Assembly: GCA_963788205.1 (NCBI GenBank)
Contig: CAWBGG010000007.1
Location: 992,001-1,056,000 of the forward strand
DNA length: 64,000 nucleotides
Origin: CAVVMA01 sp963788205
Lineage (GTDB): Bacteria > Desulfobacterota > Binatia > Binatales > Binataceae
Direction: 5' to 3'
Below, piece after piece: positions 26,401 to 33,886 of the stretch (position 1 is its first letter; the number at the start of each line of letters is the position of its first letter). A model generated the notes under the pieces. It ran no database searches. It had not been told where the DNA came from and saw only the letters and a program-made list of their open reading frames with translations. The translations under genes and the position numbers were made by a program.

Positions 26401-26795
26401 TGGGCCGCGTCGATCATCAGCTTGAGTGCGGGATCGACAATCGCGCGGGCTTCCTCGGGGTCGAGGTCCTCCATCAGCTCCATCGAGCCCTTGATATCGG
26501 CGAACAGCGCGGTGACCGTCTTGCGCTCGCCGTCTGGAACGGCATCGTCGCTTGCGGCAGTCACCCTCACCCGCTCGGCGGCATTAATGCCGCCTCTCGG
26601 CCTCTCCCGGTTTGCGCCCGCGGATGGTCCCGCAGGCGCTGGAGAGGTGAGCGGAGCCGCGCAGTCACCGCAGAACTTCCCGCCGGGTTCGTTTTCCGCG
26701 CCGCAACGAGGGCAGCGAGCCTTGAGCGCACCGCCGCATTCGCGGCAGAAGCGCTTGTCCTCGGGATTGTCCGCGCTACAGCTTGAACAGCGCAC
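23421..26795 (-). CDS. Adenylate/guanylate cyclase with zinc ribbons, AAA ATPase and TPR region
   Basis: This 1124-residue signalling protein has domains in order. Two zinc ribbons come first (CSSC..CREC, CPRC..CGDC, residues 3-45). A class III nucleotide cyclase follows at about 90-250, with metal Asp residues at about 100 (FADIKGSMELM) and 144 (QSTGDGIFALFG). Then a STAND/AAA ATPase (AEAGTGKSRL, FEDLHWVDDET), then TPR-like helices to the end. Residues about 1000-1040 look foreign: a lost base near 23804 and an extra base near 23676 put about 128 bases out of frame. Correcting both gives AEAYIGAGRSKDG and LLRLRGELLLRDG, as expected for the family. GTG 26795 is the start. It interrupts rimM and trmD. 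Confidence 0.9.
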   Translation of the reverse strand: MRCSSCSADNPEDKRFCRECGGALKARCPRCGAENEPGGKFCGDCAAPLTSPAPAGPSAGANRERPRGGINAAERVRVTAASDDAVPDGERKTVTALFADIKGSMELMEDLDPEEARAIVDPALKLMIDAAHRYDGYIVQSTGDGIFALFGAPVAHEDHPQRALYAALRMQEELKRYSDRIRSEGRLPIQVRVGVNNGEVVVRSIKTDDAHTEYTPIGHSISLAARMQALAPIGSIASTEQVRKLCEGYFIFKGLGPTKVKGVSEPVNVYEVTGLGPLRTRLQRSAGRGLTKFVGRAREMDALKHAAEQAKAGHGQIVAAMAEAGTGKSRLFFEFKAISQSGCMVLEAFSVSHGKASAFLPVIDLLWKYFEITSDDDERKRREKITGRVLALDRSFEDALPYLYALLGLSDANGPLEDTDAQTRKGRSLEAIKRILLRESLNQPLIVIFEDLHWVDDETQAFLNLLADSIGAARILMLVNYRPEYSDQWNSKAYYTQLRLDPLGRENADEMLTALLGDGKDIVPLKRLIVERTVGNPFFMEETVLVLFDEGALARNGAAVKLTRPLSQLKIPPTVQAILAARIDRLAPDEKELLQTLAVIGKELPLTLVREVAGAGGLERRLEHLQLAEFIYEQPATGDMEYTFKHALTQEVAYNSLLSERRKLIHHQTARAIEALYAERLEDRYGELAHHYGRAADNRKAAHYLSLAAGQALERSANDEALAHAEAGLKLLEALPDDRERAEMELDLRLSLGPALRSVKGLADEEAGAALSRACELCRRLGRIRSLPGALGALSVYHSMRGERQQALEYEQEALAIAHQLNDPVEEALILSRVGSTSWALGDLAGARESLEKALAMCATLPASRPTRIARMNALSFSCMPLWQLGFPEQASRRCGEALSFAQGSGLPGLLAVFLGTVARVAIECGRHGPAREQVERLAGLVAEHELVRISDLVPLLKGWLLVRENNPEKGIPLILEANAMFDASNVKAAARFGPAYWPRHISVQAGRRTDRPFWMKHRWRASGTESATTIQSFCASEESLLLRDGSDPTEAEACVRRAAERARQMSAKSFELRAVTSLARLLAKQDRRDEARAMLAEIYDWFTEGFDTADLKDAKALLDELSA

Positions 26796-26898
26796 GTTGT
26801 CCAGTCCTCGGCGATCCGACCTGCGAGTGCAGTATCACACCGGCCCAAAACCAGGGTAGCGGCGGGTTTAGCAGGGCGCGGCGATATGCTCGGCGCGG

Positions 26899-27399
26899 TT
26901 ACTCGTCGAGCAGGCCGGGGATCGCCTCGACCGTGGCGACGCCGGCGTCGAAATCTATCGACTTGACCACATCTTCGATCACCGGGATCAGCGCCTCGCG
27001 TCCGCCCTCGCGCACCACCCATACGTCGTTGGCGCCGGTAAAGAGGATTTCTTCGATCTTGCCCAGCGAGCGTCCGTCGGTAAGCCGGATTTCCATCCCG
27101 ATAGCCGTGGAGGAGTAGAACTCGCCCGGCTTCAGCGGTGGAAGGTCGGAGGCGGCGACCAGCACCGCGGCGCCCCTGAGCGCCTGGGCCTGGCCGGTAT
27201 CGGTCACGCCTTCAAGCACGATGCGCAGATGGTTGCGGCTGACGTGTGTGACGGACAGGAGGCGGTACTCGCGGCGCTCGCCACTGGCTTCCAGATACAC
27301 GTGCGCGATCGTGTCGAGCGCGGTCGAGTCGGGATCACCGGGATGCAGCTTGAGCGCACCCTTGAGGCCGTGGGCGCCCGCGATGGTCCCGACGCGGAT
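26899..27399 (-). CDS. rimM: 16S rRNA processing protein RimM, start codon not identifiable
   Basis: RimM binds S19 and assists maturation of the 30S head. The N-terminal signature IRVGTIAGAHGLKGALKLHP and the PRC-barrel part (EFYSSTAIGMEI, GKIEEILFTGANDVWVV, ALIPVIEDVVKSID) are in one frame. However, no ATG, GTG or TTG lies in any frame between the khpA stop (27449) and this signature. The first in-frame candidate, GTG 27298-27300, would delete about 34 conserved residues. The end given here marks the first conserved codon (ATC). Either a rare start codon is used, a base error has removed it, or a +1 shift at the khpA stop makes a KhpA-RimM fusion. Confidence 0.8.
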   Translation of the reverse strand: MRVGTIAGAHGLKGALKLHPGDPDSTALDTIAHVYLEASGERREYRLLSVTHVSRNHLRIVLEGVTDTGQAQALRGAAVLVAASDLPPLKPGEFYSSTAIGMEIRLTDGRSLGKIEEILFTGANDVWVVREGGREALIPVIEDVVKSIDFDAGVATVEAIPGLLDE

Positions 27400-27448
27400 T
27401 AGCTGCCCGCCCGCGCCGGGCGTGTCTGCCGTCGCCGCCGTCGGGAAC

Positions 27449-27685
27449 TTACTTCTCTTCGACGATCTCGAGGACGACCTTGCGATTGTTGCGCGAGGCG
27501 ACCGCGTTCAGGATCGTGCGGATCGATTTGGCGGTGCGCCCCTGCTTGCCGATCACGCGGCCCAGGTCTTCCTTCGCGACGTGCAGTTCCAGCACCGAGG
27601 CGGTGTCGCCCTGGGTTTCCTTGACGTCAACGGAATCGGGATCGTTGACCAACTGTTTTGCCAGGAACACGACTAGTTCTTTCAT
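27449..27685 (-). CDS. khpA: KH-domain RNA-binding protein KhpA
   Basis: This 78-residue single-KH protein has the GxxG loop in RVIGKQGRTAKSIRTIL and an acidic N-terminal helix (MKELVVFLAKQLVNDPDSV). KhpA binds RNA with partner KhpB and affects cell division and translation. ATG 27685 matches the family and has GGAGACC upstream; the longer open frame is not conserved. Position between rpsP and rimM is the standard order. The sequence around its stop, AAG TAA G, is where a +1 shift would lead into the rimM frame. Confidence 0.93.
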   Translation of the reverse strand: MKELVVFLAKQLVNDPDSVDVKETQGDTASVLELHVAKEDLGRVIGKQGRTAKSIRTILNAVASRNNRKVVLEIVEEK

Positions 27686-27723
27686 GATGGTGGTCTCCGA
27701 TACAGCGGCCCCCAGAAACCTGG

Positions 27724-27960
27724 TTATGACGCGCGCTTGATCAGCTTCTCCACCGTCTCGCTGGGCTGCGCGCCGGCCTTGATCCATTTCTCGGCCTGAT
27801 CTTTGGCCAGCGTAACCTTGGCCGGATTGGCGGAGGGATCGTAGGTGCCAATCTGGGCGACAAAGCGGCCGTCGCGCGGCGAGCGCGAATCAGCCACCAC
27901 GATCCGGTAAAAGGGCTTCTTTTTGGCGCCGTGACGGCGCAATCGAATCACCAGTGCCAT
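27724..27960 (-). CDS. rpsP: 30S ribosomal protein S16
   Basis: This 78-residue S16 begins MALVIRLRRHGAKKKPFYRIVVAD, then SPRDGRFVAQIGTYDP and VTLAKDQAEKWIKAGAQPSETV, all typical. S16 is an early-assembly protein of the 30S body. It follows ffh by 28 bases and precedes khpA by 38 on the same strand, so the ffh-rpsP-khpA-rimM order of many Gram-negative and Gram-positive genomes is preserved in this half of the operon. Confidence 0.97.
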   Translation of the reverse strand: MALVIRLRRHGAKKKPFYRIVVADSRSPRDGRFVAQIGTYDPSANPAKVTLAKDQAEKWIKAGAQPSETVEKLIKRAS

Positions 27961-27988
27961 GTCATCTCCTGATTCATTTGATGAAATT

Positions 27989-29341
27989 TTATCGATCCAT
28001 CCCCATCCCGCGCCCCAGCCCGCGCATCATCGCGCCGCCGGCGCCCATCCGCGTGATCTTCTTCATCATCTTGCGGGTCTGTTCGAACTGCTTGATAAAA
28101 CGGTTGACTTCCTGAACGGACGTTCCACTGCCCGAGGCGATCCGCATCCGGCGCCGGCCGTTGAGAACCAGATGGTTGTGGCGTTCCTGCACCGTCATCG
28201 AGTCGATTATCGCCTGGATCCCGGCCAGCTCGCGGCGGGTCTCTTCGGAATCGGCCTGTCCGGCGATTTTCTTGAAACCCGGAATCATCGCCACCAGTTC
28301 GCCCAGCGAACCCATCTTCTTGATCGTCCTGAGCTGCTCGGCGAAATCGGCGATGGTGAACTCGTTTTTCTTGAACTTGCGCTCGAGTTCTTTGGCCTTA
28401 TCGCGATCGTAGTTCTGCTGCGCCTTCTCGATCAGGCTCAGCATGTCGCCCATGCCGAGGATTCGCGAAGCGAGGCGATCGGGATGGAACACCTCGAACG
28501 CGTCGAGCTTCTCGCCCATACCGGCGAACAGGATCGGCGCGCCGGTCACGGCCCGCGCGGAGAGCGCCGCGCCGCCGCGCGCGTCGCTGTCGAGCTTGGT
28601 GAGGATCAGCCCGGTAATCGCGATTCGCGCGTGGAATCCTTCGGCGACGTTGACCGCCTCCTGGCCGGTCATCGCGTCGGCCACCAAAATCGTGTGATGC
28701 GGCTCGGCGGTGGCTTTGAGCCGCGTCAACTCTTCCATCAACTCCTCGTCGATCTGAAGGCGGCCGGCGGTATCGATCAGAAGCGCGTCGTGACCGCCAA
28801 CGTCGGCCTTGATCAGCGCGCGGCTGACAATTTCAACGGGGTCCTCGTCGGGATTGCTCTCGGCCACCGGGACGCCGATCTGCTCGCCCAGCACGCGCAA
28901 CTGTTCCATCGCCGCGGGGCGATACACGTCGGTCGAGACCAGCATCGGATGGCGCCCGCGCTCGGCCTTGAGCCAGCGCGCCAGCTTGGCGAGTGAAGTG
29001 GTTTTGCCCGAGCCCTGCAGGCCGACCAGCATGATCTTGACCGGCGGCTTGACCTTCAGGTTGATTTCGCGGGCGCTGCCGCCCATCACCTCTTGCAATT
29101 CCTGCGCGACGAACCGAATCAGATGCTGCTCGGGAGTCAGCGAGCGCAGAACTTCCTGGCCGACCGCCTTCTTGCGGACGTGCTCGATAAAGTCGCGCAC
29201 GACCTTGAGATTGACGTCGGCTTCGAGCAGCGCCAGGCGCACTTCACGGAGCGCATCATCGATATTGCGCTCAGTAATCCGCCCCTGGCCTTTGAGCTTT
29301 CTGAATACGCCTTCGAGACGATCGCTGAGACTGTCGAACAT
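27989..29341 (-). CDS. ffh: Signal recognition particle protein Ffh
   Basis: This 450-residue SRP GTPase targets nascent membrane proteins to FtsY. It has the N domain (residues 1-85), G1 GLQGSGKTTSLAKLARWL, DVYRPAAMEQL, DTAGRLQ, TKLDSDARGGAALS and a Met-rich M domain ending GGAMMRGLGRGMGMDR. Length and motifs are intact. It is the first gene of the rpsP operon, and the 128 bases to the pdxT stop upstream probably hold its promoter. I see no 4.5S RNA gene nearby. Confidence 0.97.
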   Translation of the reverse strand: MFDSLSDRLEGVFRKLKGQGRITERNIDDALREVRLALLEADVNLKVVRDFIEHVRKKAVGQEVLRSLTPEQHLIRFVAQELQEVMGGSAREINLKVKPPVKIMLVGLQGSGKTTSLAKLARWLKAERGRHPMLVSTDVYRPAAMEQLRVLGEQIGVPVAESNPDEDPVEIVSRALIKADVGGHDALLIDTAGRLQIDEELMEELTRLKATAEPHHTILVADAMTGQEAVNVAEGFHARIAITGLILTKLDSDARGGAALSARAVTGAPILFAGMGEKLDAFEVFHPDRLASRILGMGDMLSLIEKAQQNYDRDKAKELERKFKKNEFTIADFAEQLRTIKKMGSLGELVAMIPGFKKIAGQADSEETRRELAGIQAIIDSMTVQERHNHLVLNGRRRMRIASGSGTSVQEVNRFIKQFEQTRKMMKKITRMGAGGAMMRGLGRGMGMDR

Positions 29342-29469
29342 AGGGTCAGATAGCGGAAGAGGCGGCAGGCCGGTTCCGGCTGTTCAAGTGGCTGAATAGT
29401 AGCAAAGGTGGAAAGCTAAGTCACCGGAGAAAGTTTGTCAATCCGCCCCTGGCTTGAGCGCGTTGCGGA

Positions 29470-30036
29470 TCAGAGCCGCGGTGCGGTCGAATCGCCAGAG
29501 TCGGTGGCGCGATCGAAGATCATCGCATAGACGCGGCGATCATCGGTCATTTCGGGATGGAACGTCGCGGCGAAGATCCGTCCCTGCCGCACCAGCACCG
29601 GCTCGCCTTCGAAGCGCGCCATCACCTCGACGCCGGCGCCGCCGCGGCGAATCCGGGGCGCGCGGATGAACACGCCCTGGTAGGGCGGGTCGAGCGTGGC
29701 CTGGAACGAATCGATCTGGCGGCCGTAGGCGTTGCGCTCGATATCGATATCGATCAAGCCCCACGACGGCTGCCTCGGGCCGGAGACGTTCTTCGCCAGC
29801 AGGATCGCGCCGGCGCAGGTGCCGAAGATCGTGCCACCGCGCGCGGCCATCCGGCGCGCCGCCGCCTCGATCCCCGAACCCTCGAGCAGTTTCAGCATCG
29901 CGGTCGACTCGCCGCCGGGAATCACCAACAAGTCGAGCCGATCGATGGCGCCGGCGGTGCGCACTTCGATCGCGCCCGGCAGGGCCGCGAGGTGTGCGGC
30001 GAAGTCGCCTTGGAGGGCTAGTACTCCGATTCTCAT
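29470..30036 (-). CDS. pdxT: Pyridoxal 5'-phosphate synthase glutaminase subunit PdxT
   Basis: This 188-residue class I glutamine amidotransferase supplies ammonia to PdxS. It starts MRIGVLALQGDFAAH. The conserved PGGESTAM, the nucleophile loop GTCAGAILLAK with the Cys, and the His-Glu pair in FHPEMTDD are present. It starts one base after pdxS stops, so translation is coupled, as expected for a 12:12 PdxS-PdxT complex. The short C-terminal tail (DSGDSTAPRL) is not conserved. Confidence 0.96.
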   Translation of the reverse strand: MRIGVLALQGDFAAHLAALPGAIEVRTAGAIDRLDLLVIPGGESTAMLKLLEGSGIEAAARRMAARGGTIFGTCAGAILLAKNVSGPRQPSWGLIDIDIERNAYGRQIDSFQATLDPPYQGVFIRAPRIRRGGAGVEVMARFEGEPVLVRQGRIFAATFHPEMTDDRRVYAMIFDRATDSGDSTAPRL

Positions 30037-30037
30037 T

Positions 30038-30922
30038 TCACCATCCGCGCGCCTGGAGCATCTCCTCCGGCTTGAGCCGCGAGATTTCGAGGCCCGCCAT
30101 CGCCTCGCCGAGGCCGTCTGACACGCGGGCGAGAATCTCGGCGTCTTTGTAGTGCGTGGTTGCCATCACGATCGCGCGGGCGCGCGCGGCTGGGTCAGCC
30201 GACTTGAAGATTCCCGAGCCGACGAACACGCTCTCGGCGCCGAGCTGCATCATCAAGGCGGCGTCGGCGGGCGTCGCGATTCCGCCGGCGGCGAAGTTCG
30301 GCACAGCTAGCCGGCCGCTTTGTGAGACCATCCGGACCAGTTCGTAAGGCGCGCCCAACTCCTTGGCCGCCGCCATCAGTTCATCGGGACCGAGTGTGGT
30401 CAGGCGGCGAATCGCGCCGGTCACGGCGCGCATGTGACGCACCGCCTCGACGATATTGCCGCTGCCGGCCTCGCCCTTGGTGCGGATCAGGGCCGCGCCC
30501 TCGCCGATTCTGCGCAGCGCTTCGCCGAGATCGCGCGCGCCGCATACGAACGGCACCTTGAAGGCGTGCTTGTCGATATGAAAGGACTCGTCAGCGGGCG
30601 TGAGCACTTCGCTCTCGTCGATAAAGTCGACGCCGAGCGCTTGCAGAATCTGCGCTTCGACGAAATGGCCGATTCTGACCTTGGCCATCACGGGAATCGT
30701 CACCGCCTCCTGGATTTCGCGGATCTTGGCGACCGCGGCCATCCGCGCGACGCCGCCCTGGGCGCGAATATCGGCGGGCACGCGCTCCAGCGCCATCACG
30801 GCGACCGCGCCGGCGTCTTCGGCGATTTTGGCCTGCTCAGCCGTGACCACGTCCATGATCACGCCGCCCTTGAGCATCTCGGCCAGTCCGGTCTTGAGCC
30901 TTAATGTTCCTGTTTCAGCCAT
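30038..30922 (-). CDS. pdxS: Pyridoxal 5'-phosphate synthase lyase subunit PdxS
   Basis: This 294-residue (beta/alpha)8 synthase makes PLP from ribose 5-phosphate, glyceraldehyde 3-phosphate and ammonia. It has KTGLAEMLKGGVIMDVV, MALERVPADIR, the imine Lys in VMAKVRIGHFVEAQ, FVCGARDLGEALRRI and FAAGGIATPADAALMMQLG. ATG 30922 is preferred to the GTG three codons upstream, because AAGGAG sits eight bases before it. It is 12 bases after the PdxR-like regulator, forming a regulator-pdxS-pdxT operon. Confidence 0.97.
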   Translation of the reverse strand: MAETGTLRLKTGLAEMLKGGVIMDVVTAEQAKIAEDAGAVAVMALERVPADIRAQGGVARMAAVAKIREIQEAVTIPVMAKVRIGHFVEAQILQALGVDFIDESEVLTPADESFHIDKHAFKVPFVCGARDLGEALRRIGEGAALIRTKGEAGSGNIVEAVRHMRAVTGAIRRLTTLGPDELMAAAKELGAPYELVRMVSQSGRLAVPNFAAGGIATPADAALMMQLGAESVFVGSGIFKSADPAARARAIVMATTHYKDAEILARVSDGLGEAMAGLEISRLKPEEMLQARGW

Positions 30923-30934
30923 TTTGTACACTCC

Positions 30935-32455
30935 TTACAAGGTGATGCCGAGCCCGCTGCTCTCTTCGGCGCCGCGCGCGGCCAGCTTTGCAACAATTTC
31001 GCCCAGCCGCGCGATTCCGGTGCGAACCTCGTCGGGCGCGGCGTAGCCGTAGCCGAGGCGGAAGCAGTTGAGGTAGCGGCCGTCGATATCGGCGGCCGGT
31101 CCGGGATTGATCGAAACGCCTTGCTCGATCGCGTTGAGGAAGAGCTGGATGGACGAAACCTGCCGAGGGAGCGTGACCCACATCTGAAAGCCCCCCTGCG
31201 GGCGGGTCCAGGTGACGCCTGCCGGCATGTGCTCCTTCAGCGCGGCCAGCGCGGCGTCGCGCCGCTCGCGATACATCGCGCGGACGGTCTCCAGATGCTG
31301 GTCGTAGCCGTCGCGGAGAAATTCCGCCGCGAGCGCCTGGGTCAGCGACGGCCCGCCGACGTCCATGTAGCGCTTGTAGGGAACCAGCTCGCCGGCCAGC
31401 ACGCGATCGGCGATCAGAAATCCCACTCGCAGGCCGGGCATGAAAGTCTTAGAGATCGAACCCACCATCACGCGGCGGCCCGGCGGCAGCATCGAATAGA
31501 GGCTCGGCGGCTCTTCGCCTTCGAAGCGCATCTCGCGGAAGATCTCATCGACGATCACCAACGCGTCGTTCTGCCGCGCCCATCCGGCCAACTCGTGACG
31601 CGCGGCGGCGGTGAGGCTCTGGCCGGTCGGATTGTGAAAGTCGGGGCAAAGGTAGAACACCACCCGGCGCCCGGCCGCGAGGCTGCGCAGCAGATCGAGA
31701 TTGGGTGCGCCGTTTTCCCACGGCACGCTCTGCACCGCGTGGCCGAACAGCATCATGCATCCCGGCACGCCGGTGTAGGTGGGCGTTTCGCACAGCGCGT
31801 CGCGGCCGTCGTCGCGCGCCCATGCCGCGGTCAGCGAGATCGCCTGCTGCGAGCCGTTGGTGATGATTATCTCATCGGGAGTTACACTCAAGCCGCGCCG
31901 CGCCAGCCGCTGGCACAGCGCCTCCCGCAACTCGGGCATCCCGCCGGGCGCGGAGTACTGATAGATGCGGGCGGGATTTTTCCTGAACACCTCGCGGGTG
32001 AGCCGCTCGACCAACCCGGCCGGGATATTGGCCGGGCTCGGCGCGCCGCCGGAGAGATTGATCGTGCCGGGACGGCGCTCGATCGCGAGCAGTTGCCTGA
32101 GCCCGCCGGCGTAACCCTCGCGCAGGCGGCGCACCGAGCGCGCCACTTCGGGCTTCACGGCTGCTGCCGTCGGCGCGGGCCCGCCGTTGGGCGAGCCTGC
32201 GCGCGCGTCGCCGTTGCCAGCCACGAACGTTCCGCGGCCGACCTCGGAGTGGAGCAGCCCGGCCTTCTCCAGGCGCTGGAAAACCTTATGGACGGTGAGC
32301 TTGTTGATTTTGAGCTCCGCCGCGAGATCGGCGACCGAGGGGATACGATCGCCGGGGTTAAGCTGTCCGCGGCTGATCGCGGCGCGGATCGAGCTTTCGA
32401 TCTGGCGGTACAGCGGCGTGCCGCCGTTGGGCTTGAGTCTAAGCTTCCAAGGCAT
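30935..32455 (-). CDS. pdxR: MocR/PdxR-type GntR regulator with aminotransferase domain
   Basis: This 506-residue fusion has an N-terminal GntR winged helix (GTPLYRQIESSIRAAISRGQLNPGD, TVHKVFQRLEKAGLLHSE, residues about 12-80). A linker joins it to a fold-I aminotransferase-like effector domain (ITNGSQQAISLTAAW, VDEIFREMRF, the PLP Lys in GSISKTFMPGLRVGF). PdxR members sense PLP and control pdxST. Position directly ahead of pdxS supports that name, though other MocR members cannot be excluded. Known PdxR genes are usually divergent from pdxST; here it is co-directional and would autoregulate the whole operon. No Shine-Dalgarno precedes the ATG. Confidence 0.85.
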   Translation of the reverse strand: MPWKLRLKPNGGTPLYRQIESSIRAAISRGQLNPGDRIPSVADLAAELKINKLTVHKVFQRLEKAGLLHSEVGRGTFVAGNGDARAGSPNGGPAPTAAAVKPEVARSVRRLREGYAGGLRQLLAIERRPGTINLSGGAPSPANIPAGLVERLTREVFRKNPARIYQYSAPGGMPELREALCQRLARRGLSVTPDEIIITNGSQQAISLTAAWARDDGRDALCETPTYTGVPGCMMLFGHAVQSVPWENGAPNLDLLRSLAAGRRVVFYLCPDFHNPTGQSLTAAARHELAGWARQNDALVIVDEIFREMRFEGEEPPSLYSMLPPGRRVMVGSISKTFMPGLRVGFLIADRVLAGELVPYKRYMDVGGPSLTQALAAEFLRDGYDQHLETVRAMYRERRDAALAALKEHMPAGVTWTRPQGGFQMWVTLPRQVSSIQLFLNAIEQGVSINPGPAADIDGRYLNCFRLGYGYAAPDEVRTGIARLGEIVAKLAARGAEESSGLGITL

Positions 32456-32483
32456 GACAGAGATATATTATAGGATATATGAG
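32182..32483. repeat. Direct repeat, copy 1 (pdxR 5' end and promoter)
   Basis: About 300 bases covering the pdxR promoter and the first 90 or so codons recur in the same orientation at 34052-34350, at high but not perfect identity. This copy belongs to the intact gene. The two copies flank the PLP-dependent decarboxylase gene and the DUF3995 fragment. Confidence 0.85.
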
Positions 32484-32490
32484 CAAGACA
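32456..32490 (-). promoter_or_regulatory. Putative pdxR promoter/operator, possibly leaderless
   Basis: On the minus strand a perfect TATAAT hexamer (32467-32472) lies 11 bases before the pdxR ATG. That is a spacing that would give a leaderless or near-leaderless mRNA, matching the absence of a Shine-Dalgarno. The hexamer is enclosed by ATATAT repeats (ATATATTATAGGATATAT on the plus strand), an AT-rich symmetric site unlike the surrounding GC-rich DNA and a good operator candidate. A diverged copy is found at 34325-34350. No convincing -35 box is seen. Confidence 0.5.
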
Positions 32491-32536
32491 ATACCTGCGG
32501 ATCGATTCGCAGTCCCGGATGGGAGAGGCTGAAGGA

Positions 32537-33886
32537 ATGGACGATTTACTGGCCATCACGGCTCGATATGCGTCGGAGTATCTGGCGGGTCTGGACGGGC
32601 GCCGCGTTGCGCCCTCGCCTCAGGCGCTGGCGGCGATGTCCGCGCTGGGCGGCGAGCTCCCCGATAATCCAACCGACCCGGCGAGGGTGCTGGAGTTGCT
32701 GGATGAGGTGGGCTCGCCGGGAACGATCGCGAGCGCGGGCGGCCGCTACTTCGGCTACGTGATCGGCGGCTCGCTGCCCGCCGCGCTGGCAGCCAACTGG
32801 CTGGGGGCCGCATGGGATCAGAATGCGTTCGCGATCGCGACCTCGCCGGTGGCCGCCGCGCTGGAGGAAATCAGCCTGCGCTGGCTGGTAGAGCTTTTGG
32901 GATTGCCCTCAGGATGTGGCGGCGGATTCGTGACCGGCGCCACGATGGCGAGTTTCACCTGCCTGGCTGCTGCGCGGCACGCGCTCCTTACGCGGGCCGG
33001 CTGGAACGTGGAGGAAGAGGGCCTGTTCGGCGCGCCGCCGATCGAGGTAATCGTCGGTGAAGAAGTCCACGTTTCAGTCCTGAAGGCATTGAGCATGCTG
33101 GGCCTCGGCCGGCAGCGTGTGGTTCGGGTTCCCGCCGATGATCAGGGCCGGATGCGCGCCGATGCAATTCCGCGCCTGACTCCCGCGACGATCATTTGTG
33201 CGCAGGCCGGCAACGTGAATACCGGCGCATTCGATCCGATGGGCGAAATTTGCGCGCGAGCGCGCGACGCGGGCGCGTGGGTGCATGTGGACGGCGCGTT
33301 TGGCCTGTGGGCCGCCGCATCCCCGGCGCTCGAGCATCTGACCGGCGGGATCGCCGATGCGCATTCGTGGGCCACCGATGGCCACAAGTGGCTCAACGTT
33401 CCCTACGACAGCGGGCTGGCTTTCGTGCGCGATCCCGATCACCTGCGGGCGGCGATGGCCACCAGCGCGGCCTACTTCGCTCCCGGCGACCGCCGCGACC
33501 CCGGACAATTCACTCCTGAATGCTCGCGCCGCGCGCGCGGGATCGAAGTGTGGGCGGCTATCCGGTCGCTCGGACGCATCGGCCTGGCCGACCTGATCGA
33601 ACGAACCTGCCGCTATGCACGGCGGTTCGCACAAGGGCTGGCGCGCGAGGGTTTTTCGATTCTCAACAAGGTCGTGCTCAACCAGGTCCTGGTTTCGTTC
33701 GGGGACCGCGAGCGGACGCTGCGCGTTATCAAGGCTATCCAGGAGGACGGAACTTGCTGGTGCGGCGGTACGCAATGGCAGGGCCAGACCGCGATGCGAA
33801 TCAGCGTGTCGTCGTGGGCGACCACTGAGCACGATGTGGAACGCAGTCTGGAGGCGATGATTCAGGTCGCCAAGCGGACTCGATGA
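32537..33886 (+). CDS. PLP-dependent decarboxylase (group II) family protein
   Basis: This fold-I PLP enzyme of about 449 residues is related to aromatic-amino-acid/glutamate decarboxylases. It has GGRYFGYVIGGSLPAALAANWL, FVTGATMASFTCLAAARHAL, VHVDGAFGLWAA with the PLP-pyridine Asp, and the Schiff-base Lys in ATDGHKWLNVPYD. Substrate is unknown. ATG 32537 is favoured because GGAGAGG at 32522-32528 is eight bases ahead; an ATG at 32519 also exists. It is divergent from pdxR, with about 80 bases between the starts, so the PLP-responsive regulator could control a PLP-using enzyme as well. Its stop overlaps the DUF3995 fragment by ATGA. Confidence 0.87.
   Translation: MDDLLAITARYASEYLAGLDGRRVAPSPQALAAMSALGGELPDNPTDPARVLELLDEVGSPGTIASAGGRYFGYVIGGSLPAALAANWLGAAWDQNAFAIATSPVAAALEEISLRWLVELLGLPSGCGGGFVTGATMASFTCLAAARHALLTRAGWNVEEEGLFGAPPIEVIVGEEVHVSVLKALSMLGLGRQRVVRVPADDQGRMRADAIPRLTPATIICAQAGNVNTGAFDPMGEICARARDAGAWVHVDGAFGLWAAASPALEHLTGGIADAHSWATDGHKWLNVPYDSGLAFVRDPDHLRAAMATSAAYFAPGDRRDPGQFTPECSRRARGIEVWAAIRSLGRIGLADLIERTCRYARRFAQGLAREGFSILNKVVLNQVLVSFGDRERTLRVIKAIQEDGTCWCGGTQWQGQTAMRISVSSWATTEHDVERSLEAMIQVAKRTR

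Noticed and set aside
31121..32473. 450-codon plus-strand frame opposite the PdxR-like gene
   Set aside because: Antisense shadow; its His/Arg/Gln-rich translation shows no family features.
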